Source of the DNA: Grimontia kaedaensis
Lineage (GTDB): Bacteria > Pseudomonadota > Gammaproteobacteria > Enterobacterales > Vibrionaceae
Assembly (NCBI RefSeq): GCF_023746615.1
Contig: NZ_CP082276.1
Location: 744,001-808,000 of the forward strand
Direction: 5' to 3'
Length of the DNA stretch: 64,000 bases
Shown in pieces: positions 26,615 through 35,742 of the stretch. The position numbers were made by a program, and so were the translations under genes. Below the pieces are notes generated by a model. The model had not been told where the DNA came from. It saw only the letters and a program-made list of their open reading frames with translations, and ran no database searches. Every line of letters starts with the position of its first letter. The first letter of the stretch is position 1.

Positions 26615-26809
26615 CTCTCTGGCCGTCGACATATCAATCCTATTTCAGGGCTTGTCGACGAATTCAGCGTCTCGCAAATTGAAGCTCGCCGGAAGCACAC
26701 TCGATGCTTCCAGCTACAGTGAAAGGGGAAAAGACGCGACCTTTTGTATCCACCGACACCACAGCTTTAACGTCATCCGGTGTCTCAGATATATGTGATA
26801 AAGGAAGCA

Positions 26810-27808
26810 ATGGAAATGGATAATCGTCCTGACTTCGTCAAGCTCGTTAATCTCGCCAGTAGCCGGCTCGGTACTGAAGCGATCTACGCGACAGATGACT
26901 TCTTCGCAGACAAACAACGTCTTGTTGATGATGCGCCTCCGGAATGGAAAGAAGACGTTTACGATGATAACGGTAAATGGATGGATGGCTGGGAATCGCG
27001 ACGCAAGCGTGAAGAAGGCCACGACTACTGTGTGATTCGCCTTGGTTTGCCGGGCAAGATCATCGGCGTAGATATCGACACCTCTCACTTCACTGGAAAC
27101 TATCCTCCTTCAGCATCACTGGAAGGTTGTTACTGCCCTGATGGTAATCCAACCGACGAACAGACTTGGGAAGAACTTCTGCCTTCAATGAATCTTCAGG
27201 GAGACAGCCACCACTTTGCAGATATTTATTCTGACCGACCCTTCACCCATGTCCGCTTTCATATCTATCCAGACGGTGGGGTAGCAAGGCTTCGTGTTTA
27301 TGGTCATCCTGAAATTGATTGGGAACGCGTTAACCCGGAAAGCGAACTCGACCTAGTCGCTGTAGAAAACGGCGGACGCGCTCTGGCATGTAATGACCAA
27401 CACTTCGGTCACATGAGTAACCTGATCATGCCTGGTCGCGGTGTCAATATGGGAGACGGCTGGGAAACAGCGCGTCGTCGCGTGCCTGGGAATGACTGGG
27501 TCATCCTTTCTATGGGGCATGCGGGATTGGTAGAGCGGATTGTTATTGATACAGCCCATTTCAAAGGAAATTTCCCAGATAGCGTCTCGATTCAAGCGGC
27601 TTTTGTAGAAGGTGGCACTGACGAGCAAATTGCCACGCAAAGCCTCTTCTGGCGTGAGCTCTTGCCAAGTCAGAAGCTGTCTGCAGACGCCATCCATGAG
27701 TTTGCTGAGCAGGTGAATAATTTGGGTGCGATCTCCCACGTCAGGGTCAACATTTTCCCAGATGGCGGCATAAGTCGTGTACGCCTATTTGGCAGGAAAT
27801 CTGGCTGA
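26810..27808 (+). CDS. alc: Allantoicase
   Basis: Hydrolyses allantoate to ureidoglycolate and urea. 332 residues built from two jelly-roll repeats, visible as paired motifs: IGVDIDTSHFTGNYPPSASL and later IVIDTAHFKGNFPDSVSI, each followed by a HVRxxIxPDGG stretch (THVRFHIYPDGG; SHVRVNIFPDGG). The start at 26810 has AAGGA close upstream; an ATG two codons later is also possible. A 195-bp spacer separates it from uraD. Confidence 0.95.
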   Translation: MEMDNRPDFVKLVNLASSRLGTEAIYATDDFFADKQRLVDDAPPEWKEDVYDDNGKWMDGWESRRKREEGHDYCVIRLGLPGKIIGVDIDTSHFTGNYPPSASLEGCYCPDGNPTDEQTWEELLPSMNLQGDSHHFADIYSDRPFTHVRFHIYPDGGVARLRVYGHPEIDWERVNPESELDLVAVENGGRALACNDQHFGHMSNLIMPGRGVNMGDGWETARRRVPGNDWVILSMGHAGLVERIVIDTAHFKGNFPDSVSIQAAFVEGGTDEQIATQSLFWRELLPSQKLSADAIHEFAEQVNNLGAISHVRVNIFPDGGISRVRLFGRKSG

Positions 27809-27853
27809 GCTGATTACCCGTTACAGTGAGAAAAAGACAAAGGAGAAGGAAGA

Positions 27854-28363
27854 GTGCCAGTCACGGAATTGATGTTAAAACCGGAACCGCTGACGAAAGA
27901 ATCGTTTACGCCTTTTGGTGATGTGATTGAAGCCGAAAATCGTGACTACTTCATGATTAATAACGGCTCTACACGTCGCTACCATAAGCTCGCAACGACC
28001 CAAGTTGATGAGGGCAGCGGCGTTATCATCAATATCTTTCAGGCGACGCCTCTTTCCTATCCTTTGCACATCATGATGTTGGAACGTCATCCCAAGGGCT
28101 CACAGGCTTTTATGCCTTTGCTAGGCAATGACTATCTGGTGGTTGTCGCGCCGCCGGGAGAAGTGCCGGAGCCAGATTCGATCCGCGCTTTTCATGCGAA
28201 AGCTAGCCAGGGCGTGAATTACCATAGGGGTGTTTGGCATCATCCTGTTCTTGCATTAACACCTAACGATCAGTTTCTGGTGGTCGACAGGGACGGTGTG
28301 GGTAATAACTGTGACGAGTTTTTCTTTTCAGAACAGATACGTGTGATATTGGCGCCCAATTGA
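27854..28363 (+). CDS. allA: Ureidoglycolate lyase
   Basis: Splits ureidoglycolate into glyoxylate and urea, linking this operon to gcl and aceB. 169 residues of the AllA cupin family. Motifs include PFGDVIEAE, LERHPKGSQAFMPL and NYHRGVWHHPVLAL with the conserved His residues. The start is GTG, with AGGAGA 8 nt upstream; no ATG competes. It is 45 bp after allantoicase. Confidence 0.94.
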   Translation: MPVTELMLKPEPLTKESFTPFGDVIEAENRDYFMINNGSTRRYHKLATTQVDEGSGVIINIFQATPLSYPLHIMMLERHPKGSQAFMPLLGNDYLVVVAPPGEVPEPDSIRAFHAKASQGVNYHRGVWHHPVLALTPNDQFLVVDRDGVGNNCDEFFFSEQIRVILAPN

Positions 28364-28500
28364 TAACGTCATCATATTAACGTAAGCGATTTGTTGCTTT
28401 GGTTAATGAACAGGCCGATATCTGAGAAAAACAGGAAGGGACGACGTAAGCTTTTTTGTAGCAGACAAATTTAGCGACGGCGTCCGTACAGGAGGTTGTT

Positions 28501-29718
28501 ATGGATCCGTATTTCACGGAATGGCTCAATCTGGCAGTGCGCTGGGTACACATGATTACTGGTGTTGCCTGGATCGGTGCATCTTTCTACTTTGTATGGC
28601 TGGAAAACAACTTAAACAGATCGAACCCCAAAGAGGGGTTGTCCGGCGATTTATGGGCGATACACGGTGGTGGTATCTATCACCTCGAGAAATACAAACT
28701 AGCGCCGCCTAAAATGCCTGAAACACTTCATTGGTTCAAGTGGGAGGCTTACTTCACCTGGATCACGGGTGTTGCACTGCTCACTATTGTTTTTTACTCC
28801 AATGCGGACATTTACCTCGTTAAACCGGGGTCGGGTATAGAGCCAATGACAGCGGTGGCGATCGGTGTTGGATCTTTGGTTTCAGGCTGGTTTGTTTACG
28901 ATTTTCTGTGTGACTCCCCATTGGGCAAAAGGCCCATGTTGCTTGGGTTGGTGTTGTTTGCTTTCTTAGTCTTTGCTGCCTGGGCGCTGAGTTTGGTCTT
29001 TAGTGGCCGTGGCGCTTACATTCATGTTGGCGCCATTATCGGTACCATTATGGTTGGTAATGTGTTCCGTATCATCATGCCTGCACAGCGTGGATTGGTG
29101 AAAGCGATTGAAGAGGGTACAGAGCCGGATCCTGAGCTTCCTGCTAAAGGCCTGTTGCGTTCACGTCATAACAACTATCTCACGCTGCCCGTGCTGTTCA
29201 TTATGATCAGTAACCATTTCCCCAGTACTTATGGCAACGAATACAACTGGGCAATTTTGGCGGGTCTTTCAGTGATCAGCGTATTGGTTCGTCACTATTT
29301 CAATACACGTCATGGAAGCCAAAAGTATGCGTGGACAATCCCAACTGCTGCGTTAGGTTTGGTTTGTCTGGCATTTGTCTCAGCGCCTCAGTCAAATGCA
29401 CCGACAGCGTCTGCCGCTCATTCTCATGATATGGCTGCGACCGCTGGTGGCGAAGAAACAATGTTTGTATCCGTAAAAGGCATCATTATGGAGCGTTGTA
29501 CGGTTTGTCACTCTCAAGCGCCGACTCATCCAGCTTTTGCCACCGCTCCTGCCGGTGTGATTTTAGATACGCCGGAGCAAATGAAGCTAGAAGTGTCCCG
29601 GATTGTGGCACAGACAGTCACCACCAATATCATGCCTCTTGGTAATCTGACGCAAATGACACAGGAAGAGCGCGAATTGATTGGTAAGTGGGCGGAAGGT
29701 GGTGCTCACATTCAATAA
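28501..29718 (+). CDS. puuD: Urate oxidase PuuD (membrane, cytochrome c-fused)
   Basis: Oxidises urate to 5-hydroxyisourate. 405 residues: an N-terminal membrane domain of about eight helices (DUF989 type, starting EWLNLAVRWVHMITGVAWIG with conserved His), then a linker and a C-terminal cytochrome c domain. The heme site is CTVCH at residues 333-337, with Met378 in NIMPLGN a likely sixth ligand. The family passes electrons to the respiratory chain instead of O2 directly, so no peroxide is expected. It supplies the urate-oxidising step otherwise missing from this cluster. AGGAGG is just upstream. It is 137 bp after allA, the last gene of the operon. Confidence 0.94.
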   Translation: MDPYFTEWLNLAVRWVHMITGVAWIGASFYFVWLENNLNRSNPKEGLSGDLWAIHGGGIYHLEKYKLAPPKMPETLHWFKWEAYFTWITGVALLTIVFYSNADIYLVKPGSGIEPMTAVAIGVGSLVSGWFVYDFLCDSPLGKRPMLLGLVLFAFLVFAAWALSLVFSGRGAYIHVGAIIGTIMVGNVFRIIMPAQRGLVKAIEEGTEPDPELPAKGLLRSRHNNYLTLPVLFIMISNHFPSTYGNEYNWAILAGLSVISVLVRHYFNTRHGSQKYAWTIPTAALGLVCLAFVSAPQSNAPTASAAHSHDMAATAGGEETMFVSVKGIIMERCTVCHSQAPTHPAFATAPAGVILDTPEQMKLEVSRIVAQTVTTNIMPLGNLTQMTQEERELIGKWAEGGAHIQ

Positions 29719-29745
29719 GATTTGATATTTTTATGTGAATAATTG

Positions 29746-29777
29746 GCCGCTCCACTATGGGGTGGCTTTATTTTTTT
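29746..29777 (+). terminator. Terminator after puuD
   Basis: 8-bp stem GCCGCTCC / GGGGTGGC (two G-T pairs), 5-nt loop, then a T-rich run of about 11 bases. Confidence 0.8.
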
Positions 29778-30023
29778 GTTGAGTTATATCAATGAAATAG
29801 TGCTTATTTATATTTAATATGAATGATTGGTTATGGAGTCAATTCACGTATTTTATTGAGTGTGTGAATTTTCCACCTTAAAAGTTAACAAATCACGAGA
29901 TTTGCTGACAGGTTTTGGTTATAATTCGCGCCGAATAAAAAATCATCAATTCGCAAAAGCAAGACGTGGCAGTAGTTTTGGCGGTGCTACGAAACGCAGA
30001 GCAAAACTTTTTAGGAGAGAAAC

Positions 30024-30101
30024 GTGGAAACTATTCTGGTCGTCGCATTTATCGTTGCAGCATTCTTTATCGTCAAAAAAGAGCGTGCTTGCCGTTCGTA
30101 A
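30024..30101 (+). CDS. Candidate 25-residue single-helix membrane microprotein
   Basis: GTG start with AGGAGAG 4-10 nt upstream. It encodes a hydrophobic stretch (ILVVAFIVAAFFIV) followed by a basic end KKERACRS, the layout of a small N-out membrane protein. It lies in the 510-bp gap between puuD and the next gene, and nothing else is visible there except terminators. No homologue recognised. The strong ribosome site and clean topology are the only evidence. Confidence 0.5.
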   Translation: METILVVAFIVAAFFIVKKERACRS

Positions 30102-30180
30102 TTGCCTAGCTACGACTGTTTGATTCTTTTTTGAAAGCCCATTTTCCAGTCGACAAGTAAAATAAAAGCGCTAAAGCGGA

Positions 30181-30208
30181 AAAAAGCAGAGCCTGAGCTC
30201 TGCTTTTG
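30181..30208. terminator. Bidirectional terminator
   Basis: 11-12-bp arms AAAAGCAGAGC / GCTCTGCTTTT with a 4-nt loop, between the microprotein and the minus-strand gene that ends at 30230. Confidence 0.85.
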
Positions 30209-30229
30209 TGTTTCTGGGAGTGCATTACG

Positions 30230-30739
30230 CTATTCGCTAACAACGTTTCCATCACCTGCGAGTGAAATAAGGTGCTGTTTGATGGCGTTTGAAGCGTGAG
30301 TCGTCAGTCCGTATACATCGTAAATTCCGATGACTTTTCCATCAGACTCTTCTGAGCTAAATAACATTCCCGTTGCCGCTGGCGTGCCGTCTTGCATTGC
30401 GACATACAGTTCGACATGCATGCCGTCAGGCGTCGGCAGATCTGTAAGCGAAAGTTGAGAGAGGAACTCCATGATGGTTTCGCGTTCTGATTCTGGCCAT
30501 TTTTGTGCGAGCGTTTTTGCGTAGCGAACCATCAGTGGGTGGCAATCAACCTCGTAAAATGTAAAGCCTTCTGTTGCGCTGCCAGTAGATTTCTCCGTTG
30601 AGATGGGCTCTGATTCCGCTGCGTTATACAAACGCAAACCTTCTTTGCTTTCAGCCGTTGGAAATTGTGCACTCTCTACGTGGCTTGCCATCCAGGCCTG
30701 TTTTTTGTGGAAGTGGGAAAGAACGGTGGATTCGCTCAT
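30230..30739 (-). CDS. Hypothetical protein, weak acetyltransferase-like features
   Basis: 169 residues, no signal peptide or membrane segment. The part HVELYVAMQDGTPAATGMLF followed by VIGIYDVYGL resembles the central strands of GNAT acetyltransferases, but the acetyl-CoA loop is not evident. I do not assign a function. It is divergent from the SgrR-like regulator with a 240-bp gap in which I see no further gene. Confidence 0.6.
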   Translation of the reverse strand: MSESTVLSHFHKKQAWMASHVESAQFPTAESKEGLRLYNAAESEPISTEKSTGSATEGFTFYEVDCHPLMVRYAKTLAQKWPESERETIMEFLSQLSLTDLPTPDGMHVELYVAMQDGTPAATGMLFSSEESDGKVIGIYDVYGLTTHASNAIKQHLISLAGDGNVVSE

Positions 30740-30980
30740 AAGAACTCCGGAATCTAGAATGTCCGAGAACTAAACCTCTCGGCAGCGTGAAGGCAATCTT
30801 CAATCGTGCTTCGATAATAGCGCTGTTAGATGAAATAACAATGGCTCACCGACAAAATGAGGAAGTACCAATGCTGAGTGGCGATAAGTTGAGCAGCTAA
30901 CCATTGCTGGAGAATCATGATTTTAGGTATAAAATAGGAAATGAATTCGATAATCGCTGACTACTCAGGTTCCCCTTTTT

Positions 30981-32699
30981 ATGTCCGGACAACGCCTTCA
31001 AACACAGTTTTCAATGATTTATAACCGTTTCGACGGTAAAGACGCTGATACCAATCTTGAGACCATGGCGGACATCTTTTGTTGTACACGTCGTAACGCA
31101 AGAATGGTCCTCAACAAGATGGCGGAGCAGGGCTGGTTGACCTGGGAACCCGCTGTCGGCCGAGGAAAGCAGAGTCGCCTGACGTTCCACCGCAGTGATT
31201 CCGATCTTCAAATGCGCCGTGTTAGAAAGTGGGTTCAGGAAGGCAAACTGGACGCTGCACTAGAAGAGCTGGATAACGACGCCGCCAAATTGGCAAGACT
31301 GATCCAGGAACAGTTGGGCGTCTCTACACAAGAAGGTAAGCAGATCATCCGCCTTCCCTATTACCGCTCATTCCCTACGCTAAACCCAGCCAAACCTTTG
31401 CGCCGTTCCGAGCAGCACTTGGTCTCTCAAATTTTCAATGGATTGACACGACTGAGCGAAGCTAATGAGAAAGTCGAGGCAGACTTGGCACATCACTGGG
31501 AATCCATCACAGATACCCATTGGCGATTCTATTTGCGCCCTGCAGTCAAATTTCATGATGGCACGCTACTGAGTGCAGAAGATGTGATTTGGTCAATCAA
31601 TACCATGTCCGGCAGTCCTTACTTTTCTCATATTAAGCACATTGAAGCGCCAGCAGAGAACGTCGTGGATTTCATTTTGAGCCGACCCGATGTGAGGTTT
31701 GCTGAAACTTTGGCTGTTCCTATGGCATCGATTCAATCCCACAAGGCGGCAAAAAATAAAGATGCTGACGCTTTTCCTGTAGGGACAGGTCCATATCGAA
31801 TCGTCGAAAACAACAGACGGCATCTAGTGCTAAAGGCACACGACCAGTATTTTGGTTTTCGTGCACTGACTGATGAAATTGAAATATGGGTGCTTGATAG
31901 CGCGGCAATGTGTTATCTACAGCCCACAGCGTCACTTGATCCTACCGCGTTGGATTCTCGACAAGGTGCGCTTCAAAGCGCCGCTAACGAGCGACTGGAG
32001 ATTGACGAAGGTTGTGATTACCTTTTGTTGAATAGAAAAACGGGCATTGCGAAGGACAAGCGCTGGGCGGATTACCTTTGTCAGCGCGTTTCATCTCTTT
32101 TCTTGTTGCCTCACTTAGCTGAAAGAGGCATCGGTGAATACCGTCTTACTAATGCCTATGGTTTAGTTCCAGGATGGATACATACCAAAACGGCGAGACA
32201 AGATGTATTGCCCCCTGCAAAATCAAAGCTTAGGCTGGCTCATCAGGCCGATAATCCTCTCTTTCCACTTCTTGCTGCAGCACTAAAAGAGATGTTGGAA
32301 GAGGATGGCGTCGAGCTAGAAATTCATACTGTGCCATACGAAGAGATGATGCAGCCGACCAATCCGAAAAAAGTGGATATCTGGCTTTGTGGGATGAGTT
32401 TGGGTAGCAAGAAGCATGATGCTATTCTGCCCTGGTTGATGAATTTTGATCATATCTCATCAGCAATGCCAGAGGGAGAGTTTGCGGCATTGGTTGAGAA
32501 AATGGTGGCGTGGCGCGCCCAAAAAAGCGAAACCTTCAACGCAGAGTCATTAGGACGTTTGTTGGTTGAATCCTCACAGATCGTCCCACTTTTCCATATC
32601 TGGCAGGGCGTTGTAGATGGGCAGGAACTGGAAGATGTTGCCTCAAACCGCGTCGGCTGGTTTGATTTCAAATCAGTTTGGAAGAAGCCCTCTCTTTAA
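30981..32699 (+). CDS. sgrR: SgrR-family transcriptional regulator
   Basis: 572 residues. The N-terminal winged HTH (about 1-110) contains TMADIFCCTRRNARMVLNKM, and a solute-binding (SBP_bac_5-like) domain follows at about 130-560 (RLPYYRSFPTLNPAKPLRRSE, VKFHDGTLLSAEDVIWSI). In enterics SgrR senses sugar-phosphate stress and activates the small RNA SgrS. I looked for an SgrS-like element in 30740-30980 and could not identify one. The family is certain; orthology to E. coli sgrR is likely but not proven. Confidence 0.85.
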   Translation: MSGQRLQTQFSMIYNRFDGKDADTNLETMADIFCCTRRNARMVLNKMAEQGWLTWEPAVGRGKQSRLTFHRSDSDLQMRRVRKWVQEGKLDAALEELDNDAAKLARLIQEQLGVSTQEGKQIIRLPYYRSFPTLNPAKPLRRSEQHLVSQIFNGLTRLSEANEKVEADLAHHWESITDTHWRFYLRPAVKFHDGTLLSAEDVIWSINTMSGSPYFSHIKHIEAPAENVVDFILSRPDVRFAETLAVPMASIQSHKAAKNKDADAFPVGTGPYRIVENNRRHLVLKAHDQYFGFRALTDEIEIWVLDSAAMCYLQPTASLDPTALDSRQGALQSAANERLEIDEGCDYLLLNRKTGIAKDKRWADYLCQRVSSLFLLPHLAERGIGEYRLTNAYGLVPGWIHTKTARQDVLPPAKSKLRLAHQADNPLFPLLAAALKEMLEEDGVELEIHTVPYEEMMQPTNPKKVDIWLCGMSLGSKKHDAILPWLMNFDHISSAMPEGEFAALVEKMVAWRAQKSETFNAESLGRLLVESSQIVPLFHIWQGVVDGQELEDVASNRVGWFDFKSVWKKPSL

Positions 32700-32703
32700 T
32701 GCT

Positions 32704-33585
32704 TCACAACCATGCAAAAGCCGCGATAAGCAATAAAGGCAGCGTCAATACGGTAAATCCATTTCCAAACAGCACCATTGACGCTACCTCGTCTGCGCCC
32801 ACTTTAAAGCGCTGGGCGTAAAGAAAATTCATGACGGCTGGTGGTAACATGGCGAACAAAAGCATCATTCGCATGTGTTCTGACGGAAGAGGAATAAAAA
32901 AGTAGATCAGAGTAAAACTGGTTGCTCCTGTCACCAAGCTCAGTACCGTGCTCAAAATCCCAACACGAATCCCAGACCACTTAATGGCAGTAAGCTGAAC
33001 GCCAAGCGAAATCAGCATAACAGGAACCGCTGCATTTCCAACGAGCGTCATACCTTCTTTGAGTGGATTCCAAACGGTCCAGCCATTGAAATTGAAAACC
33101 AGCGCGAGCATAGCCGCCCATAGCAATGGCATTCTAAGGACTTTGGTGAAGCGATATTCGCTGTTGCTTAGCAAAGCCATGCCCACAGTAATATGGAGAA
33201 TGACGGAAACCACAAATAGCAAGACAGCAGGAGCCTCTGCATTAACCCCAAATGCATAGCCAAAAAGAGGTATGGCAAGGTTCCCGCTATTGCGGAACAT
33301 TTGAGGTGGTCCCCAGGTTTTAAAAGGTAGTGACATTACTTTTCCGATGCCGAACATTAAAACACCTGGGAGTAAAACAGCGAGAACTGCTGCGGCGATG
33401 AGCGAGTTTTGTTGGCCGCCCATAGGCATGACAGAAAGGGTGGTGAACACCAGACACGGCACCATTAAATCTATGTTGATTCGGTTGATATGGCGCATAT
33501 CCGGTTTGAATGCCTTGCCTACAAAAAAGCCAGCGACGACGACGGCAAATACCGGAAATAGTATGCTAATGACTTTTTCGAGCAT
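32704..33585 (-). CDS. AEC-family (auxin efflux carrier-type) permease
   Basis: 293-residue membrane protein with about ten helices. AEC features are an N-terminal ISILFPVFAVVVAGFFVGK, the NxxxP-type segment FRNSGNLAIPLFGYAFG and a C-terminal ASMVLFGNGFTVLTLPLLL. Relatives carry organic acids or similar solutes; the substrate is unknown. It starts 10 bp after the MATE gene stop, so both share an operon. It converges with the sgrR-like gene. Confidence 0.87.
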   Translation of the reverse strand: MLEKVISILFPVFAVVVAGFFVGKAFKPDMRHINRINIDLMVPCLVFTTLSVMPMGGQQNSLIAAAVLAVLLPGVLMFGIGKVMSLPFKTWGPPQMFRNSGNLAIPLFGYAFGVNAEAPAVLLFVVSVILHITVGMALLSNSEYRFTKVLRMPLLWAAMLALVFNFNGWTVWNPLKEGMTLVGNAAVPVMLISLGVQLTAIKWSGIRVGILSTVLSLVTGATSFTLIYFFIPLPSEHMRMMLLFAMLPPAVMNFLYAQRFKVGADEVASMVLFGNGFTVLTLPLLLIAAFAWL

Positions 33586-33594
33586 CCTTGCCTC

Positions 33595-34962
33595 TTATAG
33601 TGGTTGATTTCCCTGTGACTCCGTAACGGACTGCGTTTGATATAGCTTCCACAGCATCCATGCAGTGAGTAGAGTGCTTGTACAGGCGAGAGAAATCCAA
33701 GTGCCTGTTGCGCCGAGTAGTTTCGTCATGCAATACAGCATTGCGGCAATAATGACCAGTTTACCGCCAGTCAGCCAATTGGCAATGCTTGCTTGGTTGA
33801 TTGATTGAAAATAAATGGCTCCGACTAAAAGCAAACCTTCCATCGGTAATCCCCAAAAATAGAGATACATTCCTTTCTGCGTAACACCTGCCAGTTCGGG
33901 GTTATCACCAGCAAAGGCATAGATAATAGCTTCAGGAAATCCGTATACGATAAACAATCCAAAAGCGGCGACAATTATGGTCGCAGCAAAGGCGATATTC
34001 CGGCTGGTTTTAACACGCTGAATTTGGCCTGCACCCAGGTTAAAACTGGTGATTGGCTGCATGCCCAAAGCGATACCTTCAAAAGCTAAATAGAAAAAGG
34101 CTTCCGTATAACTGACTATGGCATAGGCAGCGACATTGATCGGAGCTCCAGAGGCGAGAAACGCCATATTGTGAAAAGTGAGCACAACAGACAGATACAG
34201 GTACATCAGAAAACCCGGAATGCCGAGTTGAATAATGTCTGTGACCGTTTTGGCCCCAATGGCAATGGAATTTAGTGTAAAGCGTAGCCGGGTGGTTGGT
34301 TTGAAGAAGTGGCGCAAACAAAGCAATGCAGTTGCGGCTTGCGACAGCATGGTCGCAATCGCTGCGCCTTTCAACTCCCAAGGGATCAAGACGATAAAGA
34401 CCCAATCTAGGATGATGTTCAGTACACCGCCGAAGATCATAATGAAAGTGACGCGATTTGGTTCTCCATCATTTCTTAGCAAAATAGAGAATGCCATGGA
34501 TACCAGTGCAAATACGCCCATCCCGAAATACCACCGAAGATAAGTGACAGCCATTTCTGCAACCCGACCTTCTGCACCGAGTGCGAGAATAACATCTTGG
34601 CAAAACGCCACTCCGACTATTGAGATAAAAAGACTGACAATCAGAGAGAAGGACAATGCGTTCCCGACAATATGTTGCGCGACGTTTGCTTTCCCTTGTC
34701 CAAGATTGATAGAAACAAGAGATGCTGCACCCATGCCAATCAGGTTGCCGAGAGCATAAAGCACTGATCCAATGGGATAGGCGAGCATAATTGCGGCCAG
34801 ACCTTCTTCGCCAACGAAATGGCCGATAAACATACCATCGACCGCAACGTAAATTCCGGTTACCAGCATGGCAGTAATGGTAGGTAGTGAATAGCGAAGG
34901 AAAAGGCGTAACAATGGTGCGTCGCGCAACACCGCATCGTTAGCGTGAACTTCTGTGGTCAT
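33595..34962 (-). CDS. MATE-family efflux transporter
   Basis: 455 residues with twelve predicted helices in two similar halves. Recognisable parts are DGMFIGHFVGEEGLAAIMLA near the N-terminus and GIALGMQPITSFNLGAGQ at the start of the second half. MATE pumps exchange Na+ or H+ for cationic drugs or metabolites. The substrate cannot be told. First gene of a pair with the AEC permease. Confidence 0.92.
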   Translation of the reverse strand: MTTEVHANDAVLRDAPLLRLFLRYSLPTITAMLVTGIYVAVDGMFIGHFVGEEGLAAIMLAYPIGSVLYALGNLIGMGAASLVSINLGQGKANVAQHIVGNALSFSLIVSLFISIVGVAFCQDVILALGAEGRVAEMAVTYLRWYFGMGVFALVSMAFSILLRNDGEPNRVTFIMIFGGVLNIILDWVFIVLIPWELKGAAIATMLSQAATALLCLRHFFKPTTRLRFTLNSIAIGAKTVTDIIQLGIPGFLMYLYLSVVLTFHNMAFLASGAPINVAAYAIVSYTEAFFYLAFEGIALGMQPITSFNLGAGQIQRVKTSRNIAFAATIIVAAFGLFIVYGFPEAIIYAFAGDNPELAGVTQKGMYLYFWGLPMEGLLLVGAIYFQSINQASIANWLTGGKLVIIAAMLYCMTKLLGATGTWISLACTSTLLTAWMLWKLYQTQSVTESQGNQPL

Positions 34963-34986
34963 GATATTCCGTTCAGGGTGGATTAG

Positions 34987-35616
34987 TTACAGCGTGTAGG
35001 CAGCGGTGAGTAGCATGTATTTGAACAGTGGCAATCCATCGCGATGCCGGAAAAGAGGATGAAATATTCGGTGTCGACCGTCACTTAGGTTGCATTCTTG
35101 CTCAATATCCTCCGAAAGGCTGCGATCTGCGTCGACTAATCGGATCCCTTGTGCGGCATACTCTTCTTTATGTATAGGTTGGTGACCGAGCCACCAACTC
35201 GGTACAGACTTACTTGCGCTGGAGCGGTCGACCCAGTGATCGGCAACAATGATTAGTCGTTTTTCTTTACCACTTGCCCTATCTAGATGCTCTAAGGTCC
35301 ACTGGGTATCTTTTACAAGACCTTTTCGGCAGGCAACATTCGCGCTGATTAAGCGGTGTGCGACTATATAGATTTGATGTTCAGGGCTCTCAATTCGAAA
35401 CGCAGGGTGTTTGAGCGTGGCTGTTTCATCGAGCTGTGTGTATATGGCAGCGATTTTAAGGTTGTCATAGGAGTGTATTAAACGACGCGCCAAGGCTTTG
35501 CCTAAATGGCTCTCTTTCATCCCACGGTTGTGGATCGTCGGATAATGGTGTTCGCAGAAGCTGACACAGTCAGATTGAAAATCTCTCAAGCTCTGCGAAA
35601 TGAGTTCGTCCAGCAA
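34987..35616 (-). CDS. Hypothetical cytoplasmic protein
   Basis: 209 residues, not recognised. It is rich in His and Asp, with no signal peptide or membrane helix (ADHWVDRSSASKSVPSWWLG is a distinctive stretch). The start is TTG with GGAGTAGG about 10 nt upstream; no nearby ATG is in frame. It lies 24 bp upstream of the MATE gene on the same strand and may be cotranscribed. Confidence 0.65.
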   Translation of the reverse strand: MLDELISQSLRDFQSDCVSFCEHHYPTIHNRGMKESHLGKALARRLIHSYDNLKIAAIYTQLDETATLKHPAFRIESPEHQIYIVAHRLISANVACRKGLVKDTQWTLEHLDRASGKEKRLIIVADHWVDRSSASKSVPSWWLGHQPIHKEEYAAQGIRLVDADRSLSEDIEQECNLSDGRHRIFHPLFRHRDGLPLFKYMLLTAAYTL

Positions 35617-35742
35617 AAACGCCTACTCCAAAAAATCAACACTACAACATAGGGTTGCGTCAAGGTTCCTTAAAGTATGGCAAAAATTTGAAATTTGCTA
35701 TATCTGGATGCGCTAATTGTGCAGAGCTGTTCAAAAGTGAGG

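Noticed and set aside
30740..30980. SgrS small RNA next to the sgrR-like gene
   Set aside because: No recognisable ptsG-pairing segment or terminator hairpin with a U-tract could be found by eye.
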